Assembly: GCF_012524075.1 (NCBI RefSeq) | Contig: NZ_JAAZUI010000015.1 | Coordinates: 25,042 to 89,041 of the forward strand | DNA length: 64,000 nucleotides | Direction of reading: 5' to 3' | DNA from: Lutibacter sp. B1 | GTDB lineage: Bacteria; Bacteroidota; Bacteroidia; Flavobacteriales; Flavobacteriaceae | Shown here: piece by piece, positions 25,616-36,068 of the stretch | Layout: each line of letters opens with the position of its first letter | Numbering within the stretch: position 1 is the stretch's first letter | Program-made: the position numbers and the translations under genes | The notes under the pieces: model-generated | The model's input: only the letters and a program-made list of their open reading frames with translations | Told to the model about the DNA's origin: nothing | The model's database searches: none

Positions 25616-28600
25616 ATGATAAAAAAATTTATTGAAAGACCCGTACTATCAACGGTAATTTCTATTATAATAACAATTTTAGGTGTATTAGGATTAATGT
25701 CCTTACCTATAGAACAATATCCTGAAATTGCACCTCCAACCGTTCAGGTAAGCGCAGATTATACAGGAGCTAATGCAGAAACTGTACTAAATAGTGTTAT
25801 TATTCCTCTTGAAGAAGAAATAAATGGTGTAGAAGGAATGACCTATATGACTTCAACAGCCAGTAACGACGGTAGAGCAAGTATTAATGTGTATTTTGAG
25901 CAAGGGATAAATCCAGATATTGCAGCTGTAAATGTTCAAAATCGTGTTTCGAGAGCTACAAGTAAGCTGCCTTCAGTTGTGGTACAAACAGGAGTTTCTA
26001 CCATTAAAAGTCAAACAAGTGCTTTAATGTTTTTCTCATTGTATTCAAACAATAAAGATTACGATGAAACTTTTGTTGAAAATTATGCTAAAATAAACTT
26101 AGTACCTAAGTTACAAAGAGTAAAAGGAGTTGGTCAGGTAAATGTTTTTGGAGCAAAAGATTATTCCATGCGTATATGGATTAATCCTGAAAAAATGGCA
26201 ATGTATAATATTATACCTTCAGATATTCAGGCTGCATTAAGAGAACAAAATATTGAAGTTGCTCCAGGTAAATTTGGCGAAAATGCTAATGGTATTTATG
26301 AATATACAATTAAATACAAAGGGCGTTTGTCAAAAGTTTCAGAGTATGAAAATATCATTATAAAATCAACGGGTAAAGGATCTTTTTTAAGATTAAAAGA
26401 TGTTGCAACAGTAGAACTTGGTGCTTTTAATTATGGTGCAAAAAACATGGGGATGGGAAAACCAGGTGTTGCTGTGAGTATTTTTCAAACTTCAGGATCA
26501 AATGCACGAGATATAATTACTGAAATAGAAAAAATTATGGAACAGTCAAAAGTTGACTTTCCAAAAGGAATAGATTATATAATTCCATATAACGTAAAAT
26601 CATTTTTAGATGCATCAATAGCTAAAGTAATTTCAACTATTATAGAAGCATTTATCTTAGTGTTTATTGTTGTATTTATTTTTCTTCAAGATTTACGATC
26701 AACATTAATTCCACTTATAGCAGTACCTGTAGCTATTATCGGTACATTTTTCTTTATGCAATTGTTTGGGTATTCCATTAATATGCTAACCCTTTTTGCT
26801 ATAATTTTGGCGATTGGTATTGTGGTTGATGATGCAATTGTAGTAGTTGAAGCTGTGCATGCAAAACTAGATCAAGGTGCAAAATCATCAAAAGAAGCTA
26901 CAGTTTCAGCAATGAGTGAGATTACTGGAGCTATTATTTCTATTACACTGGTAATGTCGGCAGTATTTATACCTGTAACATTTATTAAAGGTTCATCGGG
27001 TATTTTTTACCAACAGTTTGCAATAACATTAGCTATTGCTATTGTTATTTCAGCGGTAAATGCATTAACCTTAAGTCCTGCTTTATGTGCATTATTTTTA
27101 AAACCTCAACATGATTCTAAACATAAAAAAGAAGGACTTCAAAAACGGTTTTTCACAGCTTTCAATACTGGATTTGAAATTATGCATCAAAAATACACCA
27201 ATATTTTAAAAACATTTTTGAATAGAAAATGGTTAGCAGTATTATTAATAGTATTAGTTTCAAGTATTGGATTATACTTTTTTAAGAATACTCCAACTGG
27301 ATTTATACCAGCCGAAGATAGAGGAATTATATTTAGTGATATTTCTTTAACGCCAGGATCAACTATAGAGCAAACTCAAAAAGTGGTAAATAAATATGAT
27401 TCTATTTTAGCTTCTATGGATATTATTGAAGCTAGAATGAATATTGTTGGATTTAGTTTGTTAAATGGAGTTAATGGTGGCTCATATGCTTTTTCGGTTA
27501 TTAAACTAAAAGATTGGGATCAAAGAAAAGAAGATAATCAGTCTGTGCAAGCAGTAATTGGTCAGCTTTTTGGTAAAACGGCACAAATTAAGGATGCAAA
27601 ATTGCTGTTTTTTAGCCCTCCAAGTGTGCAAGGGTTTGGTTCATCAGATGGTTTTGAGTTAAAATTGCAGGATAAAGGAGAAGATAGTTGGATTGATATG
27701 AGTGCTGTTTCGGGGAATTTCCTTAAGCACTTAAATTCAAGACCAGAAATACAGTATGCAATGACCAGTTTTAATCCTAATTTTCCACAATATCAATTAG
27801 ATATTAATGTGGAAAAAATTAAAGATGCTGGTATTACAGTAGGCGAAATATTTAATACGCTTCAAGGTTATTATGGAGGTTTATACACTACAGATTTTAA
27901 CCGATTTGGGAAACAATATCGTGTAATGATTCAGGCAAAACCAGAAGATAGAGAAACTCCGGAAACATTAAATAGTGTTTTTGTTAGAAATGCGAATAAT
28001 GAATCGGTTGCTATTAGTCAGTTTGTAAGTTTAAAAAGAGTTTATGGACCGGAGTTTGTATCACGGTATAATTTATTAAAATCGATTAACATTACGGGTA
28101 AATCAAATCCGGGTTATAGTACAGGAGATGCAATTAAAGCTATTGAAGAAGTAGCAGCAGAGCATTTACCTACAAACTATAAATATGAATTCTCAGGGAT
28201 GACACGTGAAGAAATAATTTCTGGAGGACAATCAACTTGGGTATTTGTATTAAGTTTAATATTTGTTTATTTCTTATTAGCAGCACAGTATGAAAGTTAT
28301 GTATTGCCTCTTTCAGTATTATTCTCTTTACCTGTGGGAGTCGCTGGAGCCATTGCTTTTATAAATATGGCAGGATTAGAAAATAATATTTATTTCCAAA
28401 TTACATTAATTATGTTAATAGGTTTATTAGCTAAAAACGCCATTTTGATTGTTGAATTTGCTTTACAGCGAAGGCGTCACGGATTATCTTTATACGAATC
28501 AGCTATACAAGGAGCGAAAGCTCGTTTACGTCCTATTATAATGACTTCATTTGCCTTTATTTTTGGGATGCTTCCTTTAGCGTTAGCAGGAGGTGTTGGT

Positions 28601-28759
28601 GCTGTAGGTAACAAATCTATTGGTACAGGTGCAGCAGGAGGTATGTTAATTGGGACATTGTTAGGAGTTTTAGTAATTCCGGTATTGTTTGTAATCTTCC
28701 AAAGTATACAGGAATATATAGGGAAAAAACCAAGTGAAGACGATCCTGAAATTTTATAA
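25616..28759 (+). CDS. RND multidrug efflux permease (AcrB/HAE1 type)
   Basis: The 1047-residue permease is a proton-driven inner-membrane exporter. I start it at the ATG at 25616 (MIKKFIERPVLSTVIS), since the frame also opens with a TTG 6 bases earlier. It has the usual twelve membrane segments in two halves, each with a large periplasmic loop. The proton-relay acids are intact in TM4 (GIVVDDAIVVVEAV), and the C-terminal half shows GLLAKNAILIVEFA. The pair DD in TM4 and the overall sequence mark it as HAE1 rather than a heavy-metal pump. The next gene starts 10 bases after its stop. Confidence 0.96.
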   Translation: MIKKFIERPVLSTVISIIITILGVLGLMSLPIEQYPEIAPPTVQVSADYTGANAETVLNSVIIPLEEEINGVEGMTYMTSTASNDGRASINVYFEQGINPDIAAVNVQNRVSRATSKLPSVVVQTGVSTIKSQTSALMFFSLYSNNKDYDETFVENYAKINLVPKLQRVKGVGQVNVFGAKDYSMRIWINPEKMAMYNIIPSDIQAALREQNIEVAPGKFGENANGIYEYTIKYKGRLSKVSEYENIIIKSTGKGSFLRLKDVATVELGAFNYGAKNMGMGKPGVAVSIFQTSGSNARDIITEIEKIMEQSKVDFPKGIDYIIPYNVKSFLDASIAKVISTIIEAFILVFIVVFIFLQDLRSTLIPLIAVPVAIIGTFFFMQLFGYSINMLTLFAIILAIGIVVDDAIVVVEAVHAKLDQGAKSSKEATVSAMSEITGAIISITLVMSAVFIPVTFIKGSSGIFYQQFAITLAIAIVISAVNALTLSPALCALFLKPQHDSKHKKEGLQKRFFTAFNTGFEIMHQKYTNILKTFLNRKWLAVLLIVLVSSIGLYFFKNTPTGFIPAEDRGIIFSDISLTPGSTIEQTQKVVNKYDSILASMDIIEARMNIVGFSLLNGVNGGSYAFSVIKLKDWDQRKEDNQSVQAVIGQLFGKTAQIKDAKLLFFSPPSVQGFGSSDGFELKLQDKGEDSWIDMSAVSGNFLKHLNSRPEIQYAMTSFNPNFPQYQLDINVEKIKDAGITVGEIFNTLQGYYGGLYTTDFNRFGKQYRVMIQAKPEDRETPETLNSVFVRNANNESVAISQFVSLKRVYGPEFVSRYNLLKSINITGKSNPGYSTGDAIKAIEEVAAEHLPTNYKYEFSGMTREEIISGGQSTWVFVLSLIFVYFLLAAQYESYVLPLSVLFSLPVGVAGAIAFINMAGLENNIYFQITLIMLIGLLAKNAILIVEFALQRRRHGLSLYESAIQGAKARLRPIIMTSFAFIFGMLPLALAGGVGAVGNKSIGTGAAGGMLIGTLLGVLVIPVLFVIFQSIQEYIGKKPSEDDPEIL

Positions 28760-28769
28760 AAATATAGAA

Positions 28770-30164
28770 ATGAGAAAACAAAATATATCAAAATTAGTTA
28801 TTGTTTTAATTGCAAGTGTATTACTGCAATCGTGCTTTGTAGCGAAAGACTATAAAAGCCCGGAAGTTGAAACAGATAATTTATACAGAACAGAACAAGC
28901 ATTAGATAGTACATCATTAGCCTCAATTTCTTGGGATAAATTATTTACCGATTCTTTGTTACAACAATATATTAAAGAAGGTTTAACCAATAATTATGAT
29001 GTGAAAATTGCCCTTCAAAATTTAATTGCTGCCGAAGAAAATATGAAGCAAGGTAAGTTAGGCTACTTTCCTTCAATAAATGGAAACGCTTCGGTTACGC
29101 GTCAATATTATCAAAAAAATAGTTTGTATGGCGATTTTTTTAGTGGATCTATAGATCAATTTGATTTTACTTCAAAAATATCTTGGGAAGCCGATATTTG
29201 GGGAAAAATTAGAAGTTCTAAAAGAGCTTCAGTTGCAAAATATTTACAAACAGTTGCCGCTCAGCAAGCAATTCAAACTGAAATAGTTGCAAATATTGCT
29301 TCAACTTATTATCAATTATTGGCTTTGGATGCTCAAGTGAAAGTTGCAGAAAAAACATTGATTAACAGAGTTGAAAGTGTAGAAACTATTAAAGCTTTAA
29401 AAACAGCAGGAATTGTTACTGAAGTATCGGTAAAACAAACAGAAGCACAAAAATATGCAACCGAAATTATATTGAAAGATTTAAAATATAATGTAAAAGT
29501 TGTAGAGAATGTGTTAAGTATTTTACTAAGTAGAACACCCGGAATTATTGAAAGAAGTACTTTTGATGCTCAAGAAATTAATGCAGATGTAGAAGTGGGT
29601 GTACCTGCTTTATTATTAAGTAACAGACCAGATGTTGTAGCTGCAGAGCTTAATTTTAGAAGAAATTTTGAGTTAACCAATGTTGCCCGAAGTAACTTTT
29701 ACCCTTCATTATATGTAAACGCTTCCGGAGGTTTTCAAAGTATTGAATTAGATGATTGGTTTGATGCAAACTCGCTTTTTTCATCAATTTTAACCGGTTT
29801 AACACAACCTATTTTTAATCAAAGAAGAGTTAAAACCAATTATGAAATTGCTCAGGCAAATCAACAAAAAGCATATTTAGAATTTAAGCAAACATTGTTG
29901 TTGGCAGGAAAAGAAGTTTCAGATGCATTGGCAGATTATAAAAATGAAACCGAAAAATTATCGATAAGAAAAAATCAGTTAGATGTTTTAACACAGGCTG
30001 CTGATTATTCTGATGAGTTATTACAATACGGAATGGTGAATTATTTGGAAGTTTTAACAGCTAAGGACAATGCACTAAATACTGAATTAGGATATATTAC
30101 TAACAAATACAACCAAATGAATGCTATAATAACATTATATCGTTCATTGGGTGGCGGTTATTAA
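28770..30164 (+). CDS. Outer-membrane efflux channel (OprM/TolC family)
   Basis: The outer-membrane factor of the RND system has 464 residues from the ATG at 28770. An in-frame ATG at 28734 overlaps the permease gene and would spoil the signal, which ends at the lipobox LLQSC. The protein has two repeated OEP domains with long alpha-helices (about residues 70-255 and 280-450) and the conserved DVKIALQNLIAAEENM and LLSNRPDVVAAELNFRR motifs of the NodT group. It completes the efflux operon. A hairpin follows at about 30197-30226. Confidence 0.92.
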   Translation: MRKQNISKLVIVLIASVLLQSCFVAKDYKSPEVETDNLYRTEQALDSTSLASISWDKLFTDSLLQQYIKEGLTNNYDVKIALQNLIAAEENMKQGKLGYFPSINGNASVTRQYYQKNSLYGDFFSGSIDQFDFTSKISWEADIWGKIRSSKRASVAKYLQTVAAQQAIQTEIVANIASTYYQLLALDAQVKVAEKTLINRVESVETIKALKTAGIVTEVSVKQTEAQKYATEIILKDLKYNVKVVENVLSILLSRTPGIIERSTFDAQEINADVEVGVPALLLSNRPDVVAAELNFRRNFELTNVARSNFYPSLYVNASGGFQSIELDDWFDANSLFSSILTGLTQPIFNQRRVKTNYEIAQANQQKAYLEFKQTLLLAGKEVSDALADYKNETEKLSIRKNQLDVLTQAADYSDELLQYGMVNYLEVLTAKDNALNTELGYITNKYNQMNAIITLYRSLGGGY

Positions 30165-30196
30165 AGTATACTAAAAAATCATAGTTGATTGATGTT

Positions 30197-30232
30197 GAGA
30201 GGGGGAAATTACGTATGTAATTCCCTCTTCTT
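30197..30232. terminator. Hairpin between the efflux operon and the GSCFA gene
   Basis: GAGGG...AATTAC pairs with GTAATT...CCCTC around a 4-base loop with a small bulge, followed by CTTCTTTTTT on the plus strand. It closes the efflux operon and may also stop the convergent GSCFA transcript. Confidence 0.65.
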
Positions 30233-30247
30233 TTTTGTTTTACATTC

Positions 30248-31192
30248 TTAAAAATGAATACCGAATTGTTTTTCAAGTACAGTTATTTTTTGATGTAAAT
30301 TTGCTAAAAATAGTTGATGTTGTTCAGAATTTGGATTGAAAGGTTTGTGCGCCAATCCTTTTTGAATAGTATCAACTTCTTTCATAATTGAAGTTGTATT
30401 TTCATTTAACCAAACGTGTTGAAATTGTTCCCAAATATAAGTTACAGCCGTTTCATTTGGGTGAACCATATCGTTATTATAAAAACGATAATCACGTAAA
30501 TCATCCATCATAATTTCATACGAAGGAAAGTAGTAAACCTGATTTCTTTTATCTTTAACTTGATGAATTGCTGAAATTAAATGCGCTTTACTTTGTGTAT
30601 TTTCAACAAAACCATCTTTTAGATGTCTAACAGGACTTACCGTAAAAATAATGTTAATAGTTGGGTTTATACTTTTAATAAGTTCGATTAAATTTTCTAA
30701 ACTTTCAATAACTTTTTTAACTGAAAGCAACTCTTTTAAAAACTTTTTTTGAGGAACTTTATGGCAGTTACCAACAAAGGTGTCTGTTTCAATAAATCGG
30801 TGCACCCAAGCAGTTCCTAAAGTAATTATAAGGTGAGTTGAATTTTTTAATTGTTTGTTTGTTAGGTTAATCGCAGTATTTAAATTGTTTAGTAATACAG
30901 TTTTGTTTGTATTACTTAAATCGGAATGTGCCTCAAAGCAATGCCAACGTTCATTTAGCTGAAAAATATCTTTCTCAGTATATATTTTTTGATTTATAGC
31001 ATTGGTAATTACGTTTTCTATGGCTTTTGGATTGTATAAAATGCCAAACGGATTGCTAAATGTATTGAATTTAAAATATCGTAATTTATTGCTGATATTT
31101 TCAGAAAAACAAGAACCAATTAATACTATTTTTGAATTGTAATCTATTAAATTACGTTCTTTTTGAAGTTGTATATTGGTTCTGAAATTCAT
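30248..31192 (-). CDS. GSCFA-domain protein
   Basis: From the ATG at 31192 the product has 314 residues. An in-frame ATG at 31231 lies within a dispersed palindrome and adds 13 residues that do not resemble the family. The name-giving motif is present as IGSCFSENI (about residues 24-32), followed by GILYNPKAI. LGTAWVH lies near residue 132, and a later HPNETAVTYIWEQF carries a conserved His. The order resembles SGNH/GDSL hydrolases, which GSCFA proteins are thought to belong to. Substrate unknown. No signal peptide is seen, so it is probably cytoplasmic. Confidence 0.88.
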   Translation of the reverse strand: MNFRTNIQLQKERNLIDYNSKIVLIGSCFSENISNKLRYFKFNTFSNPFGILYNPKAIENVITNAINQKIYTEKDIFQLNERWHCFEAHSDLSNTNKTVLLNNLNTAINLTNKQLKNSTHLIITLGTAWVHRFIETDTFVGNCHKVPQKKFLKELLSVKKVIESLENLIELIKSINPTINIIFTVSPVRHLKDGFVENTQSKAHLISAIHQVKDKRNQVYYFPSYEIMMDDLRDYRFYNNDMVHPNETAVTYIWEQFQHVWLNENTTSIMKEVDTIQKGLAHKPFNPNSEQHQLFLANLHQKITVLEKQFGIHF

Positions 31193-31206
31193 ATATAGAC
31201 AATTTT

Positions 31207-31235
31207 CGTCATGCTGAAACAAGTTCAGCATGACG
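31207..31235. repeat. Dispersed palindromic repeat, copy A
   Basis: Perfect 12-bp arms CGTCATGCTGAA / TTCAGCATGACG surround ACAAG. Read on the minus strand, the sequence matches the start of copy B at 59189 (GTCATTCTGAACTTGTTTCAG). It lies between alaS and GSCFA genes. On the minus strand no T tract follows, so it is not a good terminator for alaS. Confidence 0.75.
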
Positions 31236-31263
31236 GTTTTTATGCGTTTAACTGTTTTAATAA

Positions 31264-33876
31264 TTAAACAATATATCTCTTACTTTCTTTTAAAGCTTGT
31301 TCAATTCCTTCCGGGTTTTTACCGCCTGCGGTAGCATAAAAAGATTGTCCGCCTCCACCACCGTGAATTAATTTTCCAAGCTCACGAACTACTTGTCCTG
31401 CATTTAATTGTTTTTCTTCAACTAAATTTTTAGAAATATAACACGTTAATAAGGCTTTACCTTCAGATTCAGTTCCTATTAATAAAAATAGGTTATCAAT
31501 AGCATTGCCTAAATCAAAACATAAATCTTTAATGCTATTTTGGTCTAAATCCAGTTTTTTAGTTAAAAAGTTAACGCCGTTAATGCTTTCAACTTCGTTA
31601 ATTAAGCTTCCTTTTAAGTTTTTAGCTTTTTCTTTTAAAAGTGCTTCAACTTGTTTTTTAAGTGTTACATTCTCTTCTTGTAAATCAATAATTGCTTTTT
31701 GCGGATTTTGAGCGTTTTTAAGTAAATCTTTTATTTCATAATAGGCTCTGTTGGTTTCAAAATAGAAATCTTTGGTTGCATCACCGGTAATGGCTTCAAT
31801 ACGTCTAATACCTGCAGCAATTGCACTTTCCGATACAATTTTAAAGTGCCAGATATCTCCTGTATTTTGCACATGAGTACCACCACAAAGTTCTATTGAA
31901 TTTCCAAATTGAATAGCACGAACCGTATCGCCATATTTTTCGCCAAATAAAGCCATTGCGCCTTTATTTAAAGCTGTTTCCATTGGTATGTTTCTGTATT
32001 CTTGCAGTGGAATTTTACTTTCAATACGCGCATTTACAAAATCTTCAACCTCACGAAGCTCATCAACAGTTAATTTAGCATAATGAGAAAAATCAAAACG
32101 TAAATTTTTTGAATGTACTGCCGAACCTTTTTGCTCTACATGAGTTCCTAAAACCTCTCTCAAAGCTTGATGTAAAAGATGTGTTGCAGAATGATTGCAA
32201 GCGGTTCTAAAACGTTGTTTTTCATCTACAACAACTCTAAAAGTTTGAGTTGGGTCTTTAGGTAAATTCTCAGCAAAATGAATTATTAAATTGTTTTCCT
32301 TTTTTGTATTAACAATGTAAATAACATTTCCGTTAGGTGCTTCAATATAACCTTTATCACCAACTTGTCCGCCACCTTCAGCATAAAAAGGAGTCATGTT
32401 AAAAACTAATTGATATAAATCTCCTTCTTTTTTAGAAGATACTTTTCTGTATCGTATAATTTTTACATTTGCTTCAAGCGTATCATAGCCAATAAACTCT
32501 TCTTCGTCATCTTCATTTAAAATAACCCAATCATCAGTCTCAACTACAGCAGCGGCTCTTGAACGATTTTTTTGTTTTTCTAATTCAGCAGAAAATTCAA
32601 CTTCATTTAGTGTCATACCTTTTTCTGACAGAATTAAAGCAGTTAAATCTATTGGAAAACCATAAGTGTCGTATAATTCAAATGCTTTTTTACCTGAAAC
32701 TTCAGCTCCTTTCGTGTTTTTTATAATACCATCAAGTAAAATAAGTCCTTGTTCTAAGGTGCGTAAAAACGAAAGTTCTTCTTCTTTAATTACGTTAGTT
32801 ACCAGTTGCTTTTGTACTTTCAATTCAGGGAAATAGTCTCCCATTTGTTTACTTAAAGTGCTAACCAATTTATAAATAAAAGGTTCTTTTTTATTAAGGA
32901 AAGTAAATCCGTATCGAATAGCTCTTCTTAAAATACGACGGATAACATAACCTGCACCGTTATTTGAAGGTAATTGACCATCGGCAATGGCAAAAGCAAC
33001 GGCACGTACATGATCTGCAATTACACGAATGGCAATATCAGTCTCTTTATTTTTACCATATTCACTATTTGCGATAGCTTCAACTTCTCTTATTAATGGT
33101 GTAAAAACATCGGTATCGTAATTAGATTGTTTGTTTTGTAACACCATACACAAGCGTTCAAATCCCATACCTGTATCAACGTGTTGAGCTGGTAGTTTTT
33201 CTAAAGAACCATCGGCTTTACGGTTAAATTCCATAAAAACCAAATTCCAAATCTCTACCACTTGTGGATGATCTTTATTAACTAAGCTTTTACCTGGTAT
33301 TTTTGCTTTCTCTTCAGCAGATCTAATATCAACATGAATTTCTGAACATGGTCCACAAGGTCCTTGAGCGCCCATTTCCCAAAAATTATCTTTTTTATTT
33401 CCGGTCAATATTCGGTCTTTACTAATGTGTTGTTTCCAAAATTCAAAAGCGTCTTTATCATAATCTAAACCATCATCTTCAGCACCTTCAAAAACAGTTA
33501 CATATAAGCTTTCTTTATCAATTTTATAAACATCAACCAGCAATTCCCAAGCCCAAGAAATAGCTTCTTTTTTAAAATAATCACCAAAGCTCCAATTCCC
33601 CAACATTTCAAACATTGTATGATGGTAAGTGTCTTTACCAACTTCTTCTAAATCATTATGTTTCCCGGAAACGCGTAAACATTTTTGAGTATCGGCAACA
33701 CGTTTATCGGCAGCATTTTTTTGACCTAAAAAATACTCTTTAAAAGGTACCATTCCTGCATTGGTAAACATTAAAGTAGGGTCATTTTTTAAGACCATTG
33801 GAGATGATGGTACGATTGCGTGTTTTTTTGATGTAAAAAAATCTAAAAATTGCTGACGAATTTGTTGTGATTTCAT
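31264..33876 (-). CDS. alaS: Alanyl-tRNA synthetase
   Basis: AlaS charges tRNA-Ala. The 870-residue protein has all domains: N-terminal catalytic region with the class II motifs ([15 protein letters not shown] and [14 protein letters not shown]), the tRNA-recognition domain, the editing domain with the zinc-binding HSATH near residue 560 and CGGTH near 664, and a C-terminal glycine-rich C-Ala domain ([18 protein letters not shown]). Length is normal. A TAnnTTTG element (minus strand, 33903-33910) is located 27 bases before the ATG. It is divergent from the M23 peptidase gene. Confidence 0.98.
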   Translation of the reverse strand: MKSQQIRQQFLDFFTSKKHAIVPSSPMVLKNDPTLMFTNAGMVPFKEYFLGQKNAADKRVADTQKCLRVSGKHNDLEEVGKDTYHHTMFEMLGNWSFGDYFKKEAISWAWELLVDVYKIDKESLYVTVFEGAEDDGLDYDKDAFEFWKQHISKDRILTGNKKDNFWEMGAQGPCGPCSEIHVDIRSAEEKAKIPGKSLVNKDHPQVVEIWNLVFMEFNRKADGSLEKLPAQHVDTGMGFERLCMVLQNKQSNYDTDVFTPLIREVEAIANSEYGKNKETDIAIRVIADHVRAVAFAIADGQLPSNNGAGYVIRRILRRAIRYGFTFLNKKEPFIYKLVSTLSKQMGDYFPELKVQKQLVTNVIKEEELSFLRTLEQGLILLDGIIKNTKGAEVSGKKAFELYDTYGFPIDLTALILSEKGMTLNEVEFSAELEKQKNRSRAAAVVETDDWVILNEDDEEEFIGYDTLEANVKIIRYRKVSSKKEGDLYQLVFNMTPFYAEGGGQVGDKGYIEAPNGNVIYIVNTKKENNLIIHFAENLPKDPTQTFRVVVDEKQRFRTACNHSATHLLHQALREVLGTHVEQKGSAVHSKNLRFDFSHYAKLTVDELREVEDFVNARIESKIPLQEYRNIPMETALNKGAMALFGEKYGDTVRAIQFGNSIELCGGTHVQNTGDIWHFKIVSESAIAAGIRRIEAITGDATKDFYFETNRAYYEIKDLLKNAQNPQKAIIDLQEENVTLKKQVEALLKEKAKNLKGSLINEVESINGVNFLTKKLDLDQNSIKDLCFDLGNAIDNLFLLIGTESEGKALLTCYISKNLVEEKQLNAGQVVRELGKLIHGGGGGQSFYATAGGKNPEGIEQALKESKRYIV

Positions 33877-33902
33877 TTATTGTTTCTTAATATTTTTTAT
33901 GT

Positions 33903-33910
33903 CAAATGTA
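33903..33910 (-). promoter_or_regulatory. -7 promoter element of alaS
   Basis: The minus strand reads TACATTTG, matching TAnnTTTG, 26 bases before the alaS ATG. Confidence 0.5.
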
Positions 33911-34018
33911 ATAAGCCTGATGTATTTTTTAGATTGCATTTTTATTTTTTTAAGGCTGTTTCATTTGTTAATTATATGCTAAATAATATACGTTTTATCT
34001 AAATTATAAAACATTTCG

Positions 34019-34026
34019 TAATTTTG
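34019..34026 (+). promoter_or_regulatory. -7 promoter element of the M23 peptidase gene
   Basis: TAATTTTG matches TAnnTTTG 71 bases before the ATG at 34098. Confidence 0.45.
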
Positions 34027-34097
34027 TTGCTTGTACATCACAATATTAGCGAATAAAATGACGTTTTATGGTGCAAAAATAATATAAATTATACAGA

Positions 34098-35069
34098 ATG
34101 GCGAAGGTAAAATATTATTATGATTCAGAGACATTGTCGTACCAAAAGATAAAACCTAAAAGAGGTGAAAAACTAAGAAATCTTTTGCTGACAATTGTTG
34201 CTGCTTGTATTTTTATGATTTTAGGATTTGTTGTTTTAATACCTTTTTTTGAATCTCCAAAAGAGAAAGAATTAAAAAGAGAGCTTGAATTTGTAAAATT
34301 AAATGAAGAACTACACAGTAAAAAAATTACTCAATTAGAAAGTATTTTAAAAGAAATTCAGGATAGAGATAATAACATCTATCGTTTGTATTTTGAGGTT
34401 AATCCTATTCCGGAAGAGCAAAGAAAAGCAGGTTTTGGTGGCGTAAACAGATATAAGGCTCTTGAAGGTTTTGATAATTCAGAAATGATTATTGATGTAA
34501 CAAAAAATATGGATATACTATCCAAGCAATTGTACATTCAGTCAAAATCGTTAGATGAAATAGTAAAACTTGCTGCAGATAAAGAAAAATTATTGGCGGC
34601 AATTCCTGCAATACAGCCGGTAAAAAATGAAGACTTAACGCGTATGGCTTCAGGTTATGGTTGGAGAACTGATCCGTTTACAAAAGCAAGAAAAAAACAT
34701 TGGGGAATGGATTTTACAGCGCCAAGAGGCACACCTGTGTATGCATCTGGAGACGGTGTTGTTGATAGGGCTGACCAAGCTGCTGCAGGTTATGGTAAAC
34801 ACATTAGAATTGATCATGGTTTTGGATATATTTCTTTGTATGCACATTTAAGTAACTACAATGTTAGACCGGGACAAAAAGTGAAAAGAGGAGATTTAAT
34901 TGGGTTTGTTGGTAATACAGGACGATCTCAAGCACCACATTTACATTATGAAATTATTAAAAATGGTGTAAAAATAAATCCTATTAACTTTTACTACGGT
35001 AATTTATCACCTGAAGAATTTGAAGCTATGCAAAAAGCTGCTGAAATTGAAGGGCAATCTCTTGACTAA
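34098..35069 (+). CDS. M23-family peptidoglycan endopeptidase
   Basis: The 323-residue protein is anchored by one membrane helix (about residues 28-50) and has a coiled coil (about residues 55-95) before a C-terminal LytM/M23 domain. The zinc ligands are all present: His201 and Asp205 in HWGMDF, and the His281-x-His283 motif in APHLHYEI. It should cleave peptide cross-links of the cell wall in the periplasm and could take part in growth or division. It overlaps the next gene by one base (TAATG), so it is co-translated with the MerR-type regulator. Confidence 0.93.
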   Translation: MAKVKYYYDSETLSYQKIKPKRGEKLRNLLLTIVAACIFMILGFVVLIPFFESPKEKELKRELEFVKLNEELHSKKITQLESILKEIQDRDNNIYRLYFEVNPIPEEQRKAGFGGVNRYKALEGFDNSEMIIDVTKNMDILSKQLYIQSKSLDEIVKLAADKEKLLAAIPAIQPVKNEDLTRMASGYGWRTDPFTKARKKHWGMDFTAPRGTPVYASGDGVVDRADQAAAGYGKHIRIDHGFGYISLYAHLSNYNVRPGQKVKRGDLIGFVGNTGRSQAPHLHYEIIKNGVKINPINFYYGNLSPEEFEAMQKAAEIEGQSLD

Positions 35070-35401
35070 TGTTTATAGACCTACCCGAAAAAAGATATTA
35101 TAAAATTGGAGAAGTTGCTAAAGCTTTTGGTGTAAATACTTCTCATATTCGTTTTTGGGAAAAAGAGTTTGATGTTTTACAACCTAAGAAAAATAAAAAA
35201 GGCAATAGACTTTTTACACAAGAAGATATAAAAAATTTAAAATTAATTTATCATTTAGTTAAAGAGAAAGGATATACATTAGAAGGAGCCAAATCTAAAA
35301 TGAAAGAAAGTCCTAAAAATGTTAAAAAAAATTACGATATAATAAGCAGGTTAGAAACTATTAAAGAAGAACTTCTTAAAATTAAAAGTCAAATTTCGTA
35401 A
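35069..35401 (+). CDS. MerR-family transcriptional regulator (small)
   Basis: The 110-residue protein has a MerR-type winged helix-turn-helix: YYKIGEVAKAFGVNTSHIRFWEKEF (about residues 10-34), the wing NRLFTQEDI, and a helix with KEKGYTLEGAKSKM. The C-terminal coiled coil is short and there is no effector domain, so it probably works as a dimer. It shares a base with the upstream M23 gene. Such M23-MerR pairs are common in flavobacteria. The target is not known. Confidence 0.88.
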   Translation: MFIDLPEKRYYKIGEVAKAFGVNTSHIRFWEKEFDVLQPKKNKKGNRLFTQEDIKNLKLIYHLVKEKGYTLEGAKSKMKESPKNVKKNYDIISRLETIKEELLKIKSQIS

Positions 35402-35459
35402 AATTTACTGTATTTTAGTAACAATCAATTAATCAAATTATAAACATAAAAACAAAAAA

Positions 35460-36068
35460 ATGAAAAAGTGGTTAATACCTATAATAATTTTAGCAGTAAT
35501 TGCAATTGCAGGATATAATTGGGCAGTAAATTTTAACAATACGGCAGTTAAATTAAATGAAAATGTTTCGGAAAGCTGGGGAAATGTTCAAACAGCTTAC
35601 CAACGCAGAAACGATTTAATTGGTAATTTAGTAAAAACGGTACAAGGAGCTGCAGATTTTGAAAAAGAAACTCTTACTTCAGTAATTGAGGCTAGAGCTA
35701 AAGCAACATCAATGAATATTGATCCTACTAATATTACTCCGGAACAGTTAGCACAATTCAATCAGGTGCAAGGTGGTTTAAGTGGAGCTTTAAAAAGTTT
35801 ATTAGTAACTGTAGAGCGTTATCCGGATTTAAAAGCCAATCAAAACTTTTTAAAATTACAAGATGAATTGGCAAGTACTGAAAATCAAATTTTAACTGCT
35901 CGTACACGTTTCAATGAAGCAATTAAACCATATAATAATCATATAAAAATATTCCCTAATTCAATTTTAGCAGGAATTTTTAATTTTGATGATAAACCTT
36001 ATTTTGATGCTGAAGCCGGAGCTGAAAAAGCACCTGATGTAGAATTTGATTTTGGTAAAAAAGAATAA
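35460..36068 (+). CDS. LemA-family protein
   Basis: The 202-residue protein has one N-terminal membrane helix (residues 4-22) and then a helical LemA domain. It includes the typical NVSESWGNVQTAYQRRNDLIGNLVKTV stretch near residue 37-63 and the later RYPDLKANQNF and RTRFNEAIKPYN segments. LemA proteins have an unclear role; they sit with TPM-domain proteins, as here. The stop overlaps the start of the TPM gene by one base. Together with the two downstream TPM genes it forms an operon. Confidence 0.92.
   Translation: MKKWLIPIIILAVIAIAGYNWAVNFNNTAVKLNENVSESWGNVQTAYQRRNDLIGNLVKTVQGAADFEKETLTSVIEARAKATSMNIDPTNITPEQLAQFNQVQGGLSGALKSLLVTVERYPDLKANQNFLKLQDELASTENQILTARTRFNEAIKPYNNHIKIFPNSILAGIFNFDDKPYFDAEAGAEKAPDVEFDFGKKE

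Noticed and set aside
28734..28769. An upstream in-frame start for the outer-membrane channel
   Set aside because: It overlaps the permease gene and adds a polar N-terminus that would disrupt the lipoprotein signal starting at 28770.
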